Assembly (NCBI GenBank): GCA_033807775.1
Contig: CM066313.1
Location: 82,647,484 to 82,711,483 of the forward strand
Direction of reading: 5' to 3'
Length of the DNA stretch: 64,000 nt
Source of the DNA: Saussurea involucrata
Lineage: Eukaryota > Streptophyta > Magnoliopsida > Asterales > Asteraceae
Under the pieces are notes generated by a model. It was given only the letters and a program-made list of their open reading frames with translations. It had not been told where the DNA came from and did not search any database. The translations under genes were made by a program, and so were the position numbers. This document shows, piece by piece, positions 46,037 through 58,600 of this stretch (positions are counted from its first letter, which is position 1; each line of letters starts with the position of its first letter).

Positions 46037-46491
46037 ATAAGTAACTAGCATGCCATGTGTCATCTTCTGGTGAGCCGACTTCAGTATTTTTCCGCCTAAA
46101 CATGTATCTGGACGCAGTTTACAATATAAGTTCAATTAGCACACACACATTCATTCATCCTTAAATCTCTCTTTAATTCAATTTTTTTAATTTAGACATT
46201 ACATTTACTACCCTTATAATTAGGTATGTAGTTTACTTTTAATCTCTTACTTTTTTATTTTTTATTTTAGACTCTTATCATATAAACATAAATAATGTAT
46301 ATGAACTAAAATGCATTAAAAAAACATTTCTATTTTTTGCAAATTATACCATTGTAATCGCTTCGTCAATACCTTCGAAATGAGCTCAATATTGAATATT
46401 TTTGGATTTAATTTTATTATTAAATATCATAAATATATACGAATTAATGTGTCGTGATTAGTATTGGATTTGTTGAAATTAGTATGGGATT

Positions 46492-47332
46492 TGTTAGCTT
46501 CAATCTTCCTAATCGTAGAAGTATTTAGAAGTAGTGAAAAATAGGCTAAGTGAAGAAAGCCTCTTACAGAGGCCCTGCCACTTCCGAAAGATCAAGGTCA
46601 AGAAGCTACAGAAGTTACAGAGGTGTTTCTACAGAACCTCTGTCTTACAAAGAAGACCAAGACTCGGAACCCGGTGAAGACTGCTCTACAAAAGACCAGA
46701 CCTCATAATCTCTGTAACCCTTTACAGAGCCTCTGCGGTTCAGACTGAAGACTTGGAAGATATTTATAATATCTTGCCACTGTTAAAGAAATATCTTGCT
46801 ACTGTTCCTAGAACCGTCCATCAACTTGCATGATAGCATGCCCTGTCCAACTTCAACACGTGTCAAACTCTGAGTGGACTCAATAGGGCTTAGTACAACA
46901 TAGACGTCTGCGCCATTAAATGCAATATAGCACGTACAACTGTTCATGCCATCCGTTCTAACAGCAGCTCATGCTTTATGGTCCCCTAGAGTAGTATAAA
47001 AGGAAGTCTCTTGTTGAGATCTTCCTTAACAATCTTAAGAACTTAACGAAGAATCTGAGTTTCATGCTTATGTTTTATATCGTCAAACCTGTTTAGCATT
47101 ACACTCTCTCACACACACCAAACAGTTCTTAATCTGTTCTTGGTGTTCTTATTATATATCGAACAACATTAATCTTCAAGATATCATTTTGTTCTTAAAA
47201 TATTGTTTCTTTATATTGTATGTTCAAGATCTATCAAACATATTTGTTAGTTCTTTAAATACGCTTCTGCATCAAACATAAACTCGAACTAATAGATCTG
47301 TTAATCTTGTCTAAGCAAAACGGGAACCAACA
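46492..47332 (+). repeat. 5' LTR of element C
   Basis: TGTTAGCTTC...GGGAACCAACA (841 bp) with TATAAAA at 46995-47001. Four CCTCTG/CAGAGG words lie in the first 250 bp. Confidence 0.92.
46995..47001 (+). promoter_or_regulatory. TATA box in the element C LTR
   Basis: TATAAAA in GTAGTATAAAAGG. The 3' LTR has the same box at 61446-61452. Confidence 0.65.
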
Positions 47333-47334
47333 AT

Positions 47335-47347
47335 TGGTATCAGAGCC
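47335..47347 (+). promoter_or_regulatory. primer-binding site of element C
   Basis: TGGTATCAGAGCC follows the 5' LTR by 2 bp and matches the initiator tRNA-Met primer type. Confidence 0.88.
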
Positions 47348-47624
47348 TTCCTTGATTTTTAATATCAAGTGATCCTCTTTGTTACAAGATTTGTGATAGA
47401 CATCATTCTGTTTTAACCTGTTCTTCATTTCGTTGAAAAGTTTCTGTTTTCCTATCATTTTTCGATTTATTCGAAAGTGGTATTCTTAAAAGAAACTATT
47501 TTTTTCAGGTTAAAACTCCATTAAAGTGCACTCTGGGAACTGTTAAAACCCAGAAAACCCTCCAGATCATCACACTCATACTCTCTCGTCATATTATCTT
47601 TTCAGAACCTTCGAAACTCTTACA

Positions 47625-50600
47625 ATGACAAATACAAATAACCTTTTCACTGCTGGTTCGCTAACCAAGCCTCCTACTCTCCTTCGAGATGAGTATCCTC
47701 AATGAAAGATAAGAATGATCCATTTCTTTGAGGGTACTGAAAAATCTCTCGTACAATATCTTTACAACCCTCCTCAAGTTCCAATGATAATAGTACCACG
47801 AGTACCAGCTACTGCTGAATCTCTTGAAATCCCTGAACATAAAAAACCTAAGCCAAAAGGAGAATGGCCAGATGAAGATAAGGCAGAAGATGAAGTTGCA
47901 CAGAAAACAAAAAGATTATTGATCATGGCTATCCCCAACGAACTTTTTCAATCCTTAGATGCATGCGAAACAGCACACGATCTTTGGAAAGAATTAGAAA
48001 GACAGTTGGAAGGGGGTGCTAAAACGCAGAAGAACCGAAGGGCACAATACATAAACGAATATCATGCCTTCAAAGCCTCTACAACATAATCTCTGCAAAC
48101 AACGTACGACAGGTTCAACTCCCTCATAAACAAATGTAGAAAGTCTGGCATTCACAGAACCTCTGAAGAAAATAACGTCATGTTTCTAAAGAGCCTGAAT
48201 GATGAGTGGCTCCAGTTATCTATGTCTTTACAAACAGACCAAGATCTAGACTCCTGGACACTCTCTGATCTCTATGGAACACTAGCCGCACAGGAGCCTC
48301 AAATAGCATAGGCTAAAACACTAACCATTGCACCATACGGATTGGTTAGTAAATCTACAGAGGCTGCAGAGAGACCGAGAAATGAGAGAGCAACAAAGGA
48401 GAAGAAGAAGATAGTGATGGTTGATAGCGAAGAAGACGAGCTGGTAGAAGAAGAGATAACTCTTGCGTCATTAGCTAAATCCTTAGCTCTGTTGACAAGA
48501 GAGTTCAGAGGAAACCAGAGGGGTTCAGGAATTGATCGATATGGCAGAGACAACCGAGGTGATAGAAGAGATGATGGAAGAAGAGAAGAATAGAGTGACC
48601 GACAGAGGTCAGATGATAGAAGTGACCGACAGAGGTCAGATGATAGAAATGACCGACAGAGGTCAAGCGACAGAAACTACAGAGGTAATGACCGACAGAG
48701 GTCAGATGACAAGGTGAGCCACACACAACAAGAATGCTACAAGTGTGGCAAGCCTGGTCATTACGCAAACGAATGCCGAACAGAGAAAGGTGGAGACCGA
48801 CAGAAGTCCGACGATCGTGCTGGAAACACTTCCCAAGGTTGTTTCAACTGCGGGAAGCCAGGCCATTTCGCAAATGAATGCAGAAGTAGACCAAATCGCC
48901 TACAGAAGGACTCAGCTTTTTACAAAAAGAAGGCTGAATATTATGCGCAAAAAATCCCTAATGGCGAACAAAGGGCATTCTGAGGCGAACAAGGAGGACT
49001 TCAAGTCAGACTCTACCTCTGACGATGAATACACCACCAATGCCCTATTCTGTGGCATGGCAGAAGTCGACTCCGGAACTGACACTAAGGTATCCACTTC
49101 AAACTCTACCTCTTGTACTAATTCTGTAGATGATAATTTACTTAAACTTAACATTGAACTGATTGAACTAAAAGAGATAAATGAAAGCATTCAGAAAAGA
49201 CTCACCTTTAATGAGAGAAAAGTAAGGCTTCTCACTCAAGAAAAAGCCAAAATTTTTGAAGAAAAGGAAAGAGTAGAAAAGAATTGGAACAAAAATCTAG
49301 ATCCTTTAAAAAGGCAAATTTCTGAATTAAACTCTGCTCTAAAAGTCAAAACAAAAGAACTTTCAGTTTCTAGAAGTGAAACAACAGACATAAGAGCTCT
49401 CAAAGAATACTTTCAAAGAGTGAGAGAGATACTTTGGCAAGATCTACTCAGAAGAGATGTTTTACTTAAAAACTATAAAGATGCACATAAGGTGTATGAG
49501 AAAGTAAACTCACAAATAGGAAGACGGGGTATAGGGTACGATGATATTACCCTAGGTGTTGAAGGCAAAAGAATTAAACCTCTGTCTTCTCTGTTTGTGT
49601 TAGGAAAAACGAATAAACCAGATTTTCCAAACTTACTCTCTGTAAGTAAAAGGGCTAAAATCTCTATGGAACCTCACTTGAGGAAACATACGAAGATGAT
49701 CAATGTGTGGTTTGAAAACACAGATTCATCATCTTCAACCTCTATCAATAGAGGAATCAAACCAAAGAAATATCTGAAAACACAAGATCAGATTGGTATC
49801 TTTAAGTTAGGTAAACTAGAGACTCAAACACAGGTTGCTTTTGTCTGTATGATAAATGTCGAAAAGAAATTATCGGCAGAAGCTCTAAGTTTAAACCCAC
49901 CTTTTCAGAAGAAAAACTTAAAGAAACAATTGAAAAGGAAATTTTGGATGTATGGAAAACAAACGTTTTAGAAAACTTATGTACATCTTCTGTAAATAAA
50001 ATTCTCGCTGAAGAGATCTTATCAGAAACCTTTGCCGACTATGAAAGTTATTCTACAGAGGAAGAAAACTCGTACGATACATGCTCGGAAAATCCAGCCT
50101 CTGTCGAAAGAGATGACTCAACCTCTGTATATGAGGACGATTCATCTTCTGACGACTCAGAGACAGATGTTTCATCAGGGATAGTTCACTGTGACACAGA
50201 GGATGTTAAATTCTCCTCTGAAGTTCTTAACCGAACTATTTCTCCAAAAGAGAAAATCACAGAGATACCTATCTGCCCAGATTTTCTAAACTTGTATTTA
50301 CAAGTCAAAACCTCTGCTGAGCTTGATATGTTAAATCTTAAAAAGAAGACCTCTGTAGATCCTAAAAGTTCTAAATTTTCAAAACCTTTAAGGCAAATTA
50401 ACGAAAATCCCTCTTGGCAACAAAAGGGAAAATGGCCTAAAGTTAACAAATCTTTTTCCTCTGTGACAGTGAAGAAAGATGCTCACCACAGAAGAGACTC
50501 ACAGAAGGCAGGAACTAAACAAAGCTTTTGCAAACAACATTCTAGTATTCATAGATCTTCTTGTAATAGGAAATCTAGTGTTAAGAAAGAATGTAATGCC

Positions 50601-50873
50601 TCTGTGGCTCAGTTCAATGAATTCAATGAAAAGTTCAAGCAAATCACGTCTCATATTCAATATTGTCATTGCTTTGATCTTATGTTCAAACTAAATAATC
50701 ACTTCTCCAGTCAAGATTGTTTACTCTCTACTCAAAATCAAAAGTCAAAACCTACAAAGAAACAATCTGATTCTTCTACAAAAGATAAAATGTATTTCAA
50801 GAATGCTAAGGCAAACTTGAAAAATTCTAACAATATTGGACCCATGTGGATATGGGTACCTAAGTCTCTATGA
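47625..50873 (+). pseudogene. element C gag, multiply broken
   Basis: This is a Copia Gag. ATG at 47625 begins a typical gag start. In-frame stops are at 47702-47704, 48087-48089, 48309-48311 and about 48591-48593. A frame change near 48970 and a change back near 49925 follow. Between 48598 and 48712 a GACCGACAGAGGTCAG-type repeat encodes a short Arg/Asp/Ser repeat. Two zinc knuckles, CYKCGKPGHYANEC (48735) and CFNCGKPGHFANEC (48840), follow. The C-terminal extension has a coiled coil and many Ser/Glu/Asp. The W-V-P-K motif and TGA at 50871-50873 end it. CCTCTG/CAGAGG occurs about 20 times in this gene. Confidence 0.88.
48598..48712 (+). repeat. short tandem repeat inside element C gag
   Basis: GACCGACAGAGGTCAGATGA-type units of about 24 bp repeat four to five times with drift. 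Each carries the element's CAGAGG word. Confidence 0.8.
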
Positions 50874-50884
50874 TTGTCTTGCAG

Positions 50885-53800
50885 AAGTGGTATGTGCCAA
50901 TCTGGTATCTAGACTCCGGATGCTCAAGGCACATGTCTGGCGACGGAAGTTTACTATCCACGTACAAAGAAACACTCGATGGTGGATCTGTAACTTTTGG
51001 AGACGACAAAAAGGGACACATCAAAGGCTATGGAGTCATAAAGAAGGAAAACGTTCATGTATACAAATTTGCATATGTGGATGGCCTTAAACACAACCTA
51101 CTTAGTATAAGACAACTTTGTGATACAGGATTCGATGTGTTATTCAAAAGAACTTTCTGCTCTCTGAAAAGCGAAGACACAGGAATAGAACTTCTGCGAG
51201 CCGAAAGAAGAGGTGATCTATATCTGATGCATTTCTGTTCAAAGAACAAGGACAAAGTTTGCCTTGTAGCCTGCAAAAGTGAGGAAGCCTGGTTAAAGGT
51301 TTGCCTAATGTTAAATTTAATAAAGATCATTTATGTTCTGCCTGTGAAATGGGAAAACTCAGAAGAGCTTCCCACAGAGGCAAAACAGATGTGTCTTGCA
51401 CTAGGCCTCTGTACATGCTTCATGTCGACCTCTGCGGTCCCATTGCCATACAGAGCCTAGGTGGCAAGAAATACATACTTGTCTTAATTGATGAGTATTC
51501 GCGATTCACATGGGTTGAATTTTTCCGAAAGAAATCAGATGTTCCAATCATCTTGATTAATCTAATGAAAAGAATCCAAGTTCTTTATGAATGCAAAATA
51601 CAGAAGTTAAGAAGTGACAATGGCACAGAATTTAAAAACTCTGTCATTGAATCCTATCTTTCTACAGAAGGAATATCACAGAACTTCTCTGCCGCACGCA
51701 CTCCACAGCAGAACGGTGTAGTCGAAAGAAATAATCGAACGGTCGTGGAGGCCGCAAGAACTATGCTATCAGCATGCGGATTACCGTTGAACTTTTGGGC
51801 AGAAGCGATTTCTACCGCTTGTTATACACAGAATCGTTCAACCATTGTGAAAAGACACATCAAGACTCCTTACGAACTGATCAACAAAAGGCGTCCAAAC
51901 ATCAAGTTTTTCCATGTGTTTGGATGTAAATGCTTTGTTTATAACGACCGAGATTCCAGAGGAAAGTTTGAGGTAAAAGCTGACGAAGGAAATTTCGTTG
52001 GATACTCTGCCACTTCCAAAGCCTACAGAGTATACCTTACAAAGTCTCGCAAGATCGTAGAAAGCATCAATGCTTCTTTTGATGATTCATTCCAAATGAC
52101 TTCTGAGCAAATCAGTTCAGAACTCGGACTTCATGGGGAATCCTCTGGCATCTCACAAACAAAAGAAGACTTAAATCTTCTAACTTTAGAGATGTTCCAC
52201 GACGACATTGATCCCTCTGTTGGAACAATCAGAGCTTCTGCAGAACAATCTTCTGTCGGTCAAAATCCTACATGTATGACTCTAACTGGTCCAAATAATG
52301 CTTCATCTTCTTCTGTAAATGCTACAGATGCAAATGCTGAGGAAGTGTCTACAAAAGATGAAACACAAAGGAAAACGACCACATAAGCTGTTGAAGAACA
52401 AACTCCACAATCCACAGAGGAACAAATAACAGAGGATATAGAGAACCAAGTCTATACGCCTTCAGAGGAACAAACTCCACCACCACTCATACAAATCATT
52501 CCACAAACTGTAGGATCAACTACAAAGGCACGCACTACGATAGAGGCTACACCAGAAGAAGAAGAAGAACAACAAGAAGCCTCTGAAGAACAATTCGATG
52601 ACATTGATGACCATCTTCCACGCACAACTCAGTGGACAAAAAGTCATCCTCCAAGCCAAATAATTGGTGAACCCTCTGAAACGGTAAAAACAAGGTCTGC
52701 CACTGCTAATTTTTGTTTCTTTACGAACTTTATTAGTGTGATAGAGCCAAAGAAGATTTCTGAAGCCCTTGACGACCCAAACTGGGTAGACGCCATGCAA
52801 GATGAGCTTCTGCAGTTTGAGCGCAACAAAGTCTGGACTCTAGTACCTCTGCCACGGGGGAAACAGGCCATTGGGACTAAGTGGGTCTACAGAAATAAGA
52901 AGGATGAAGATGGAGTGGTCATCAGAAACAAAGCACGATTAGTGGCCAAGGGATATAGACAAGAAGAAGGCATAGACTACGATGAGACTTTTGCCCCAGT
53001 CGCACGACTCGAAGCAATAAGAATATTCTTAGCCTTCGCAGCCCACAGAGGTTTCAAAGTCTATCAGATGGACGTGAAATCAGCTTTTCTCAACGGTGAA
53101 ATCCAAGAAGAGGTTTACGTAAATCAGCCACCAGGGTTTGAAAGCTCAAAGTTCCCAAGGCATGTGTACTACCTTGAAAAGGCTCTGTACGGACTGAAAC
53201 AGGCTCCAAGAGCATGGTACGAACGACTTTCTACCTTTCTTCTAGTCAATGGCTACGATAGAGGTACAACAGATACTACCTTATTCTATAAACGTAAAAA
53301 CAGTGAAATAATGCTTGTACAAATCTATGTGGACGACATAATTTTTGAGTCTACTAATACAGAAGAGTGCAAAAGTTTTGAAAAACTCATGCAAAGTGAG
53401 TTTGAAATGAGTATGATGGGAGAATTAACATTCTTCCTCGGACTCTAAGTCAAACAATCATCAGAGGGAATTTTTATAAATCAGGCCAAATATGTCTCTG
53501 ACATTCTTTCCAAGTATAGCCTCTCTGATACCTCTGCCATGAAAACTCCAATGGCCACTGGAAATAAGTTATACTTAGATCCAGATGGCATCTCTGTATA
53601 ATGCACTCTCTACAGAGGCATGATTGGATCTCTGTTATACTTAACTGCTAGCAGACCTGACATTATGCATGCCACATGTCTTTGTGCACGTTATCAAGCT
53701 AATCCTAAGAAATCACATTATGATGCTGTTAAGAGAATCTTTAAATACCTAAAGGGGACCAAAAATCTTGGTCTCTGGTATCCACAGAACTCTGGCTTTT

Positions 53801-54270
53801 GTCTTAAATCTTATACAGATTCAGACTATGGAGGATGCATGCTCGACAGAAAGAGTACCCCTGGGAGTTGTCAATTCCTAGGTGGTAAGCTAGTCAGTTG
53901 GACCTCCAAGAAGCAGAATTGTGTGTCAACATCTACGGCAGAAGCTAAATACGTTGTTGCTGCTAGCTGTTGTTCTCAGGTTCTGTGGATGAAGACTCAG
54001 CTAAAAGACTACGGCCACATCCTATTCAAGATACCCATCTTCTGTGATTCCAAAAGTGCCATTGCCATCTCTGGCAATCCTGTGCAACATTCAAAAACCA
54101 AGCATATCGATATAAGGTACCACTTCTTGAAACATCATGTTGAATACGGTACAATCGAGATGCATTTCGTGCCCACAGAATACCAACTCGCGGACTTATT
54201 CACCAAAGCTTTAGACGAGAAAAGATTCAATTTCTTCGTGGGTAAGTTAGGAATGATCAATATGACGTAA
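50885..54270 (+). pseudogene. element C pol, with stops and an integrase-finger deletion
   Basis: Protease D-S-G lies near 50914. At about 51296 a deletion with frame change removes the segment that should hold the two His of the integrase HHCC finger; the C-x-x-C half remains at about 51331. The integrase DDE core follows (D near 51428, D near 51619, E near 51724). Stops lie at 52384-52386, 53446-53448 and about 53599-53601. RT has YVDD at 53326-53337. RNase H and the tail end at 54270. It cannot work without help. The word CCTCTG/CAGAGG occurs about 17 times. Confidence 0.88.
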
Positions 54271-54498
54271 CAATCCTCTGTAAGTATAGCTTATCTTTTG
54301 TAAATATGTGTATAAATATATTGCTTTATTTATTGCTTTGATTGATTTCTTTCTGTATGTAAATTCTCAATCTTAAATAGTTCTTGAAATCACAGAGCTT
54401 CTGTGGGTCTGCTCAGAACCTCTGACGACCCCTACAGAACCTCTGGTAAACATGACCTATGTTCTATGCAAAACTTATCCTATTTTTGATCCAAGCAT

Positions 54499-54650
54499 AG
54501 GTCAAGGGGGAGCAAAAGAAATTACTTGATCTACAGAGATGGTTAGATCAAGGGGGAGCAAAAGAAAGTAACTTGATCGACATAAATGGTTAGATCAAGG
54601 GGGAGCAAAAGAAACCTTGAAATGATCTACAGAGGTTAATCTTTCAAGGG
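54499..54650 (+). repeat. tandem repeat carrying AAGGGGGAG polypurine tracts
   Basis: ATCAAGGGGGAGCAAAAGAA-type units occur three times at intervals of about 46-49 bp, followed by a weaker TTTCAAGGGAAAGCC copy. Repeated polypurine tracts after pol are described for Sireviruses. Confidence 0.85.
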
Positions 54651-54737
54651 AAAGCCAAAGAAAGGTGTCGATGAATCTATATCGTCAGAAGTCAGACATC
54701 ACTGCCGAGAAAAGAAGAACCAAAAGGTATGTCTCGT

Positions 54738-55140
54738 ACAAAAGGTTTTTGAAAATAGTTTTCTGGGACAAAAATTGTCAAATACGTCCTAAAATACTGG
54801 GAATAACATTTCAAAAATAAAATTTTTAATAATTTTTGAGTTATGAGAAATTTGAGGTCATAGAGCTTCTGCTGAGCTCAACAGAGGTTCTGCAAGAACA
54901 CTGCTCTGTAATCGCAAATTTAACTCGGAAACCGTATACGCACAAATACACACACCATGACCTTCTCGCACAAAACTTTTTCCAAAACAGTTTTCTCGGA
55001 CACCAACTTTCAAATATGTCCGAAAAACATTTCTTATTGCAAATCAAAACTTGGATAATCAAAATTGTTAATAGATTTTTAGTTATGAGAAATTTTCACT
55101 CATAGAGCTTCTGCTGGCTCTGACAGAGCTTCTGCAAGTT
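54738..55140 (+). repeat. direct duplication in the element C spacer
   Basis: 54738-54895 and 54966-55140 share AGTTTTCT(G/C)GGACA, TTTTTAGTTATGAGAAATTT-like words and TCATAGAGCTTCTGCTG, with moderate divergence. Confidence 0.75.
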
Positions 55141-55592
55141 CCTACAGAGCCTCAAAACCTCTGTGAACGAAATTTCTTCACTAAAATCCTATTAATCCTC
55201 TCCAATGCTTTTTACAAATGTTTTGGTCAAAAATAGAACGTACAGAGTCATGATAACAATGAGATATATGAGAAAAGGGTGAAAATCCAAGATTTTCAAA
55301 ATCACAGATCTTCTGTGAATTTGGTATTTGGGCATTTCTGTAAACAATAACGGTTACTTTTACTGAGAGTGAAAATCATGTGGCTAAGAACAACCCCACG
55401 CGCCTAGCATTAATGGGCCGCGCACGACGTCTTGTCATCCTCTGACATGGCCTACGTGTCTCATTTTCATTGGGCGTACATGGCACGTTTTCTTTGAAAG
55501 TTGAACCCGCCGTTCTAACTCAAATACGGATTCCAAATATTTATCCATTGCCAAATATTTTTACCCTTTCGAATTCTACCGTTTTACCCACC

Positions 55593-55599
55593 TATAAAA
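55593..55599 (+). promoter_or_regulatory. candidate internal TATA box for the element C third ORF
   Basis: TATAAAA in CACCTATAAAACCC lies about 95 bp before the ATG at 55694, a normal plant promoter distance with a short leader. Confidence 0.55.
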
Positions 55600-55693
55600 C
55601 CCAAGCTTACCCTTTCATAAAAATCTTTACGAACCCTCATTATTCTCCGGCGAAACCCTGCAAAAACCTGCAAGTATCTTATTCTCATTACCA

Positions 55694-58600
55694 ATGGCTT
55701 CATCTTCTCAAGCTATCTCCCCTGCACACTCTCCGGCGAACTCACCAGAACACTCCCCTACTCATTCTGAACATTCAGAAAACCCCCACCTCGCCAAAAA
55801 TGCCGAACAAGAAGATTCCGACGACTCAACAGACTTTGCTCCGACCACCCATCTCCAAAACTTTATCGCAAAGGAGCACTTTGAAAAAGTACTACCCATC
55901 AAATCCAATAACTGCTATTTGGTCCCCTCACTCACTGCTTTCGGCGAAGCCCATGCCCTTCTTCTACACATCATGGAAAACCATATTCTCTTTCCCTTAC
56001 TCTCAAGAACCCCAAAGAAAATACCTGTTAGGTATTTGAACCAATTTTGGCAAAGTTGCCGATATGATAAAGATGATTCTCTTATCAAAGGGTACATCTC
56101 AAAGCCAGACAAATCTGAACATTTGGAACTCAAGTTCAATAGAACAATGTTTTCCCTTGAGTTCAATCTACCAACAAGGGGTCTTCTTGGACTGAAAACA
56201 TATGCAGAACAACCAACAGACGACGAGCTCTGTCGTTTTGTAGAAATGCTTGGGTACAACACCTACCTAAGGAAGAGAAATGACTTTCGCAGAGGCAGAC
56301 TACCACCTCTGTGGAACACCTTATTTTCGATCCTCAACAGATGCCTTACAGGGAAGATAGGTAGCATTGACCAGAGCTCGCACCAGATCTTAACCATCAT
56401 GTACGGGGTCTACTACGATCTTTCACTCGATTACTCGACCATCATGTTGCAGGAGATAATCAATACGATCGACAGAAAGAATAACACCAAAAAGGCAAGA
56501 GAGAACGATCCTAAGTATCTACCGCCTCTGCAATTCCAAAGGATATTGGGAGTTCTGTTCGAACCTCTGCTGATGATGCAGAACTGGCCAATGGAAGGGC
56601 CAACTCCCAAATAGTTCCCAATGAACAAAAACATCCCCACCGATCATGTAGATGGCTACACCCACTGCAGACCTCTGTCAAGGAAGCTTCTGAGTTATGC
56701 CAAGAACAAAACCCTTAAGTTAGAGTATAAACGCGATCATAGGACTCCAAAACCGAACCCTGTGACACCCCCGCGTTTAGGTGTCCCCCTAGGAACAATA
56801 GTTGCAGAACCCCTCTCTACAGAAGCGAAGGAGCAGAAACTGGCAAAACACATGGCAATCCAACTTAGTTTTATAGCCAAACGAGCTAAGCTCATGGAAA
56901 AGAAGTATTCTTCTAAAGCCTCTGCCTCTACCCAAAAAACAAATAAGAGGAAAACTACAGAAGGCACCTCTACAAGCATTACAGAAGCTCAACCTTCACC
57001 TCCTCATGCCACAGAAGTTGGCTCCTCTGCCCCTCCCTCTTCTCCAAAACAAAAGAAGAAAAGGAAATCAAAACCCACAAAAGAAGGGGGAACCAAAACC
57101 CAAGAGGAGGAAGACCAAAAAGAAGCATGGGAAACCACTTGATCAAATGGTTACCATCGCAGAAGAGGCAGCTGTAGAAGTTGTTGAAAAAGAGGTCGAA
57201 GAAACTGCAGAGGAAGAGACTGCAGAACAAGAAGTTGCAGAAGAGGGATATCAATCACCTTATCAATCCCCAGATCGATTCGCTCATCAAGGTAGCTTAA
57301 ACGATTTCCTTCAACACCCTGACATTGCTAACACCCTAAACACAGTTGGGTGGAATGCACCACCACTTGACCACCACACCACAGAAGAACAAGACTTCTC
57401 TATCTCTGGCGTTGACACAAATCTGCAAGATGATGACCAAACCCCCAGAGATCAACCAGCTGAAACTCCGGACATTCTACAGAACCCCTTCATCCAACAG
57501 GGATTGAACGTCCACAGAAGGAGTCCAAGCCCAACTTCAGAAGAAGGTATAGAAGAAATAGATATGTTAGATGATGCCACTAGGGAAAGGATTAGGCTAC
57601 AAGCAGAAGCTGAGTGGAATAAAGATGAGGTTACAGAAGCTTTAGATAGAATGGGAGGAAAAGAAAAAGAGAAAGAAAAAGATGTCGTAGAAGTAGAAGG
57701 CACACATCCCTCACCCCCTCCCAGTACAACCCACACTTCTAACACCGCAGGTCTAGCTGCAGAAGGTGTTATTGAACAAGAGCAGCACAGCTCAATCCAA
57801 ACCCAACCCATCCAGCCAGAAGTCACTCTTTCGACTTCTGCGCCCACAGAAACCGGGGAATCCATTCCTAGGGAGTCTCCTCAGAGAGACTCACCTATAG
57901 TTCGTGATCCATCGCCCCAGATCGCACCAGAACACCCCACAGAGGAATTCGTTTCCTCTGCTACGCACAATTTAGGGCCAAAACTTCTTTTAGAGAGAAG
58001 TAGTGAGCACAAAGACGAATAGACTCTAGACAAGTCTCCGAGTCAACAGAAGAACATTCCGATACCCACCTCTGGAGTGGATTTGGACACTGTTCTTCGC
58101 AGAACTTCTGTAGAGATTGAAACTCTTGTTTATTCTCGAAGATCAGATGGAAATCCTTCCACCCCAAACGTACAAACAAGGGTGAACGAAGGTGTCCCAG
58201 GAGCAGGGACTCACTCTGGAGACGAATGTGTTCCTACAGAGGTAGGTTACCACAGGCACACAAGTATCATGGGATGAGTTCCAAACCCTTGTCACCTCTG
58301 TGAACCAAACCATGAAAGAGTTGCAAAGCTCTTTGAAATCTTTTGCAGAGACAACATCGACGACCTTACTAAATCTGAACACCAAAATGGACAATCTGTC
58401 CACAGAGGTGAAATCTGCCATTACCCAGATGAAGTCTTCTGCTGAAACAACTACCACTTCTGCCGCCAAAGAATTTGGGATAGCTGCAACTTCTGCGTTC
58501 AAGGAATCAGTCAAACATTTCCTTGAACAACTGAACAAGAAATCTAACAACGCAAAGGGCATTACACCTGAAGATCTAAAGAAGGCCCTGAAACACGTAC

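Larger units (their letters stand above)
44504..46485. other. AT-rich host spacer carrying two small elements
   Basis: No gene is found. The spacer holds a MITE-like element near 45060-45412, a TA-microsatellite-bounded element near 45670-46036 and otherwise simple AT-rich sequence. The right edge (46450-46491) matches sequence near 62720-62745, beyond element C. Confidence 0.55.
54271..55693 (+). other. element C post-pol spacer with repeated polypurine tracts and a TATA box
   Basis: No protein is supported. It contains three units with a polypurine tract (54499-54650), a direct duplication of about 165 bp (54738-54895 and 54966-55140) and TATAAAA at 55593-55599 before the third ORF. Confidence 0.75.
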
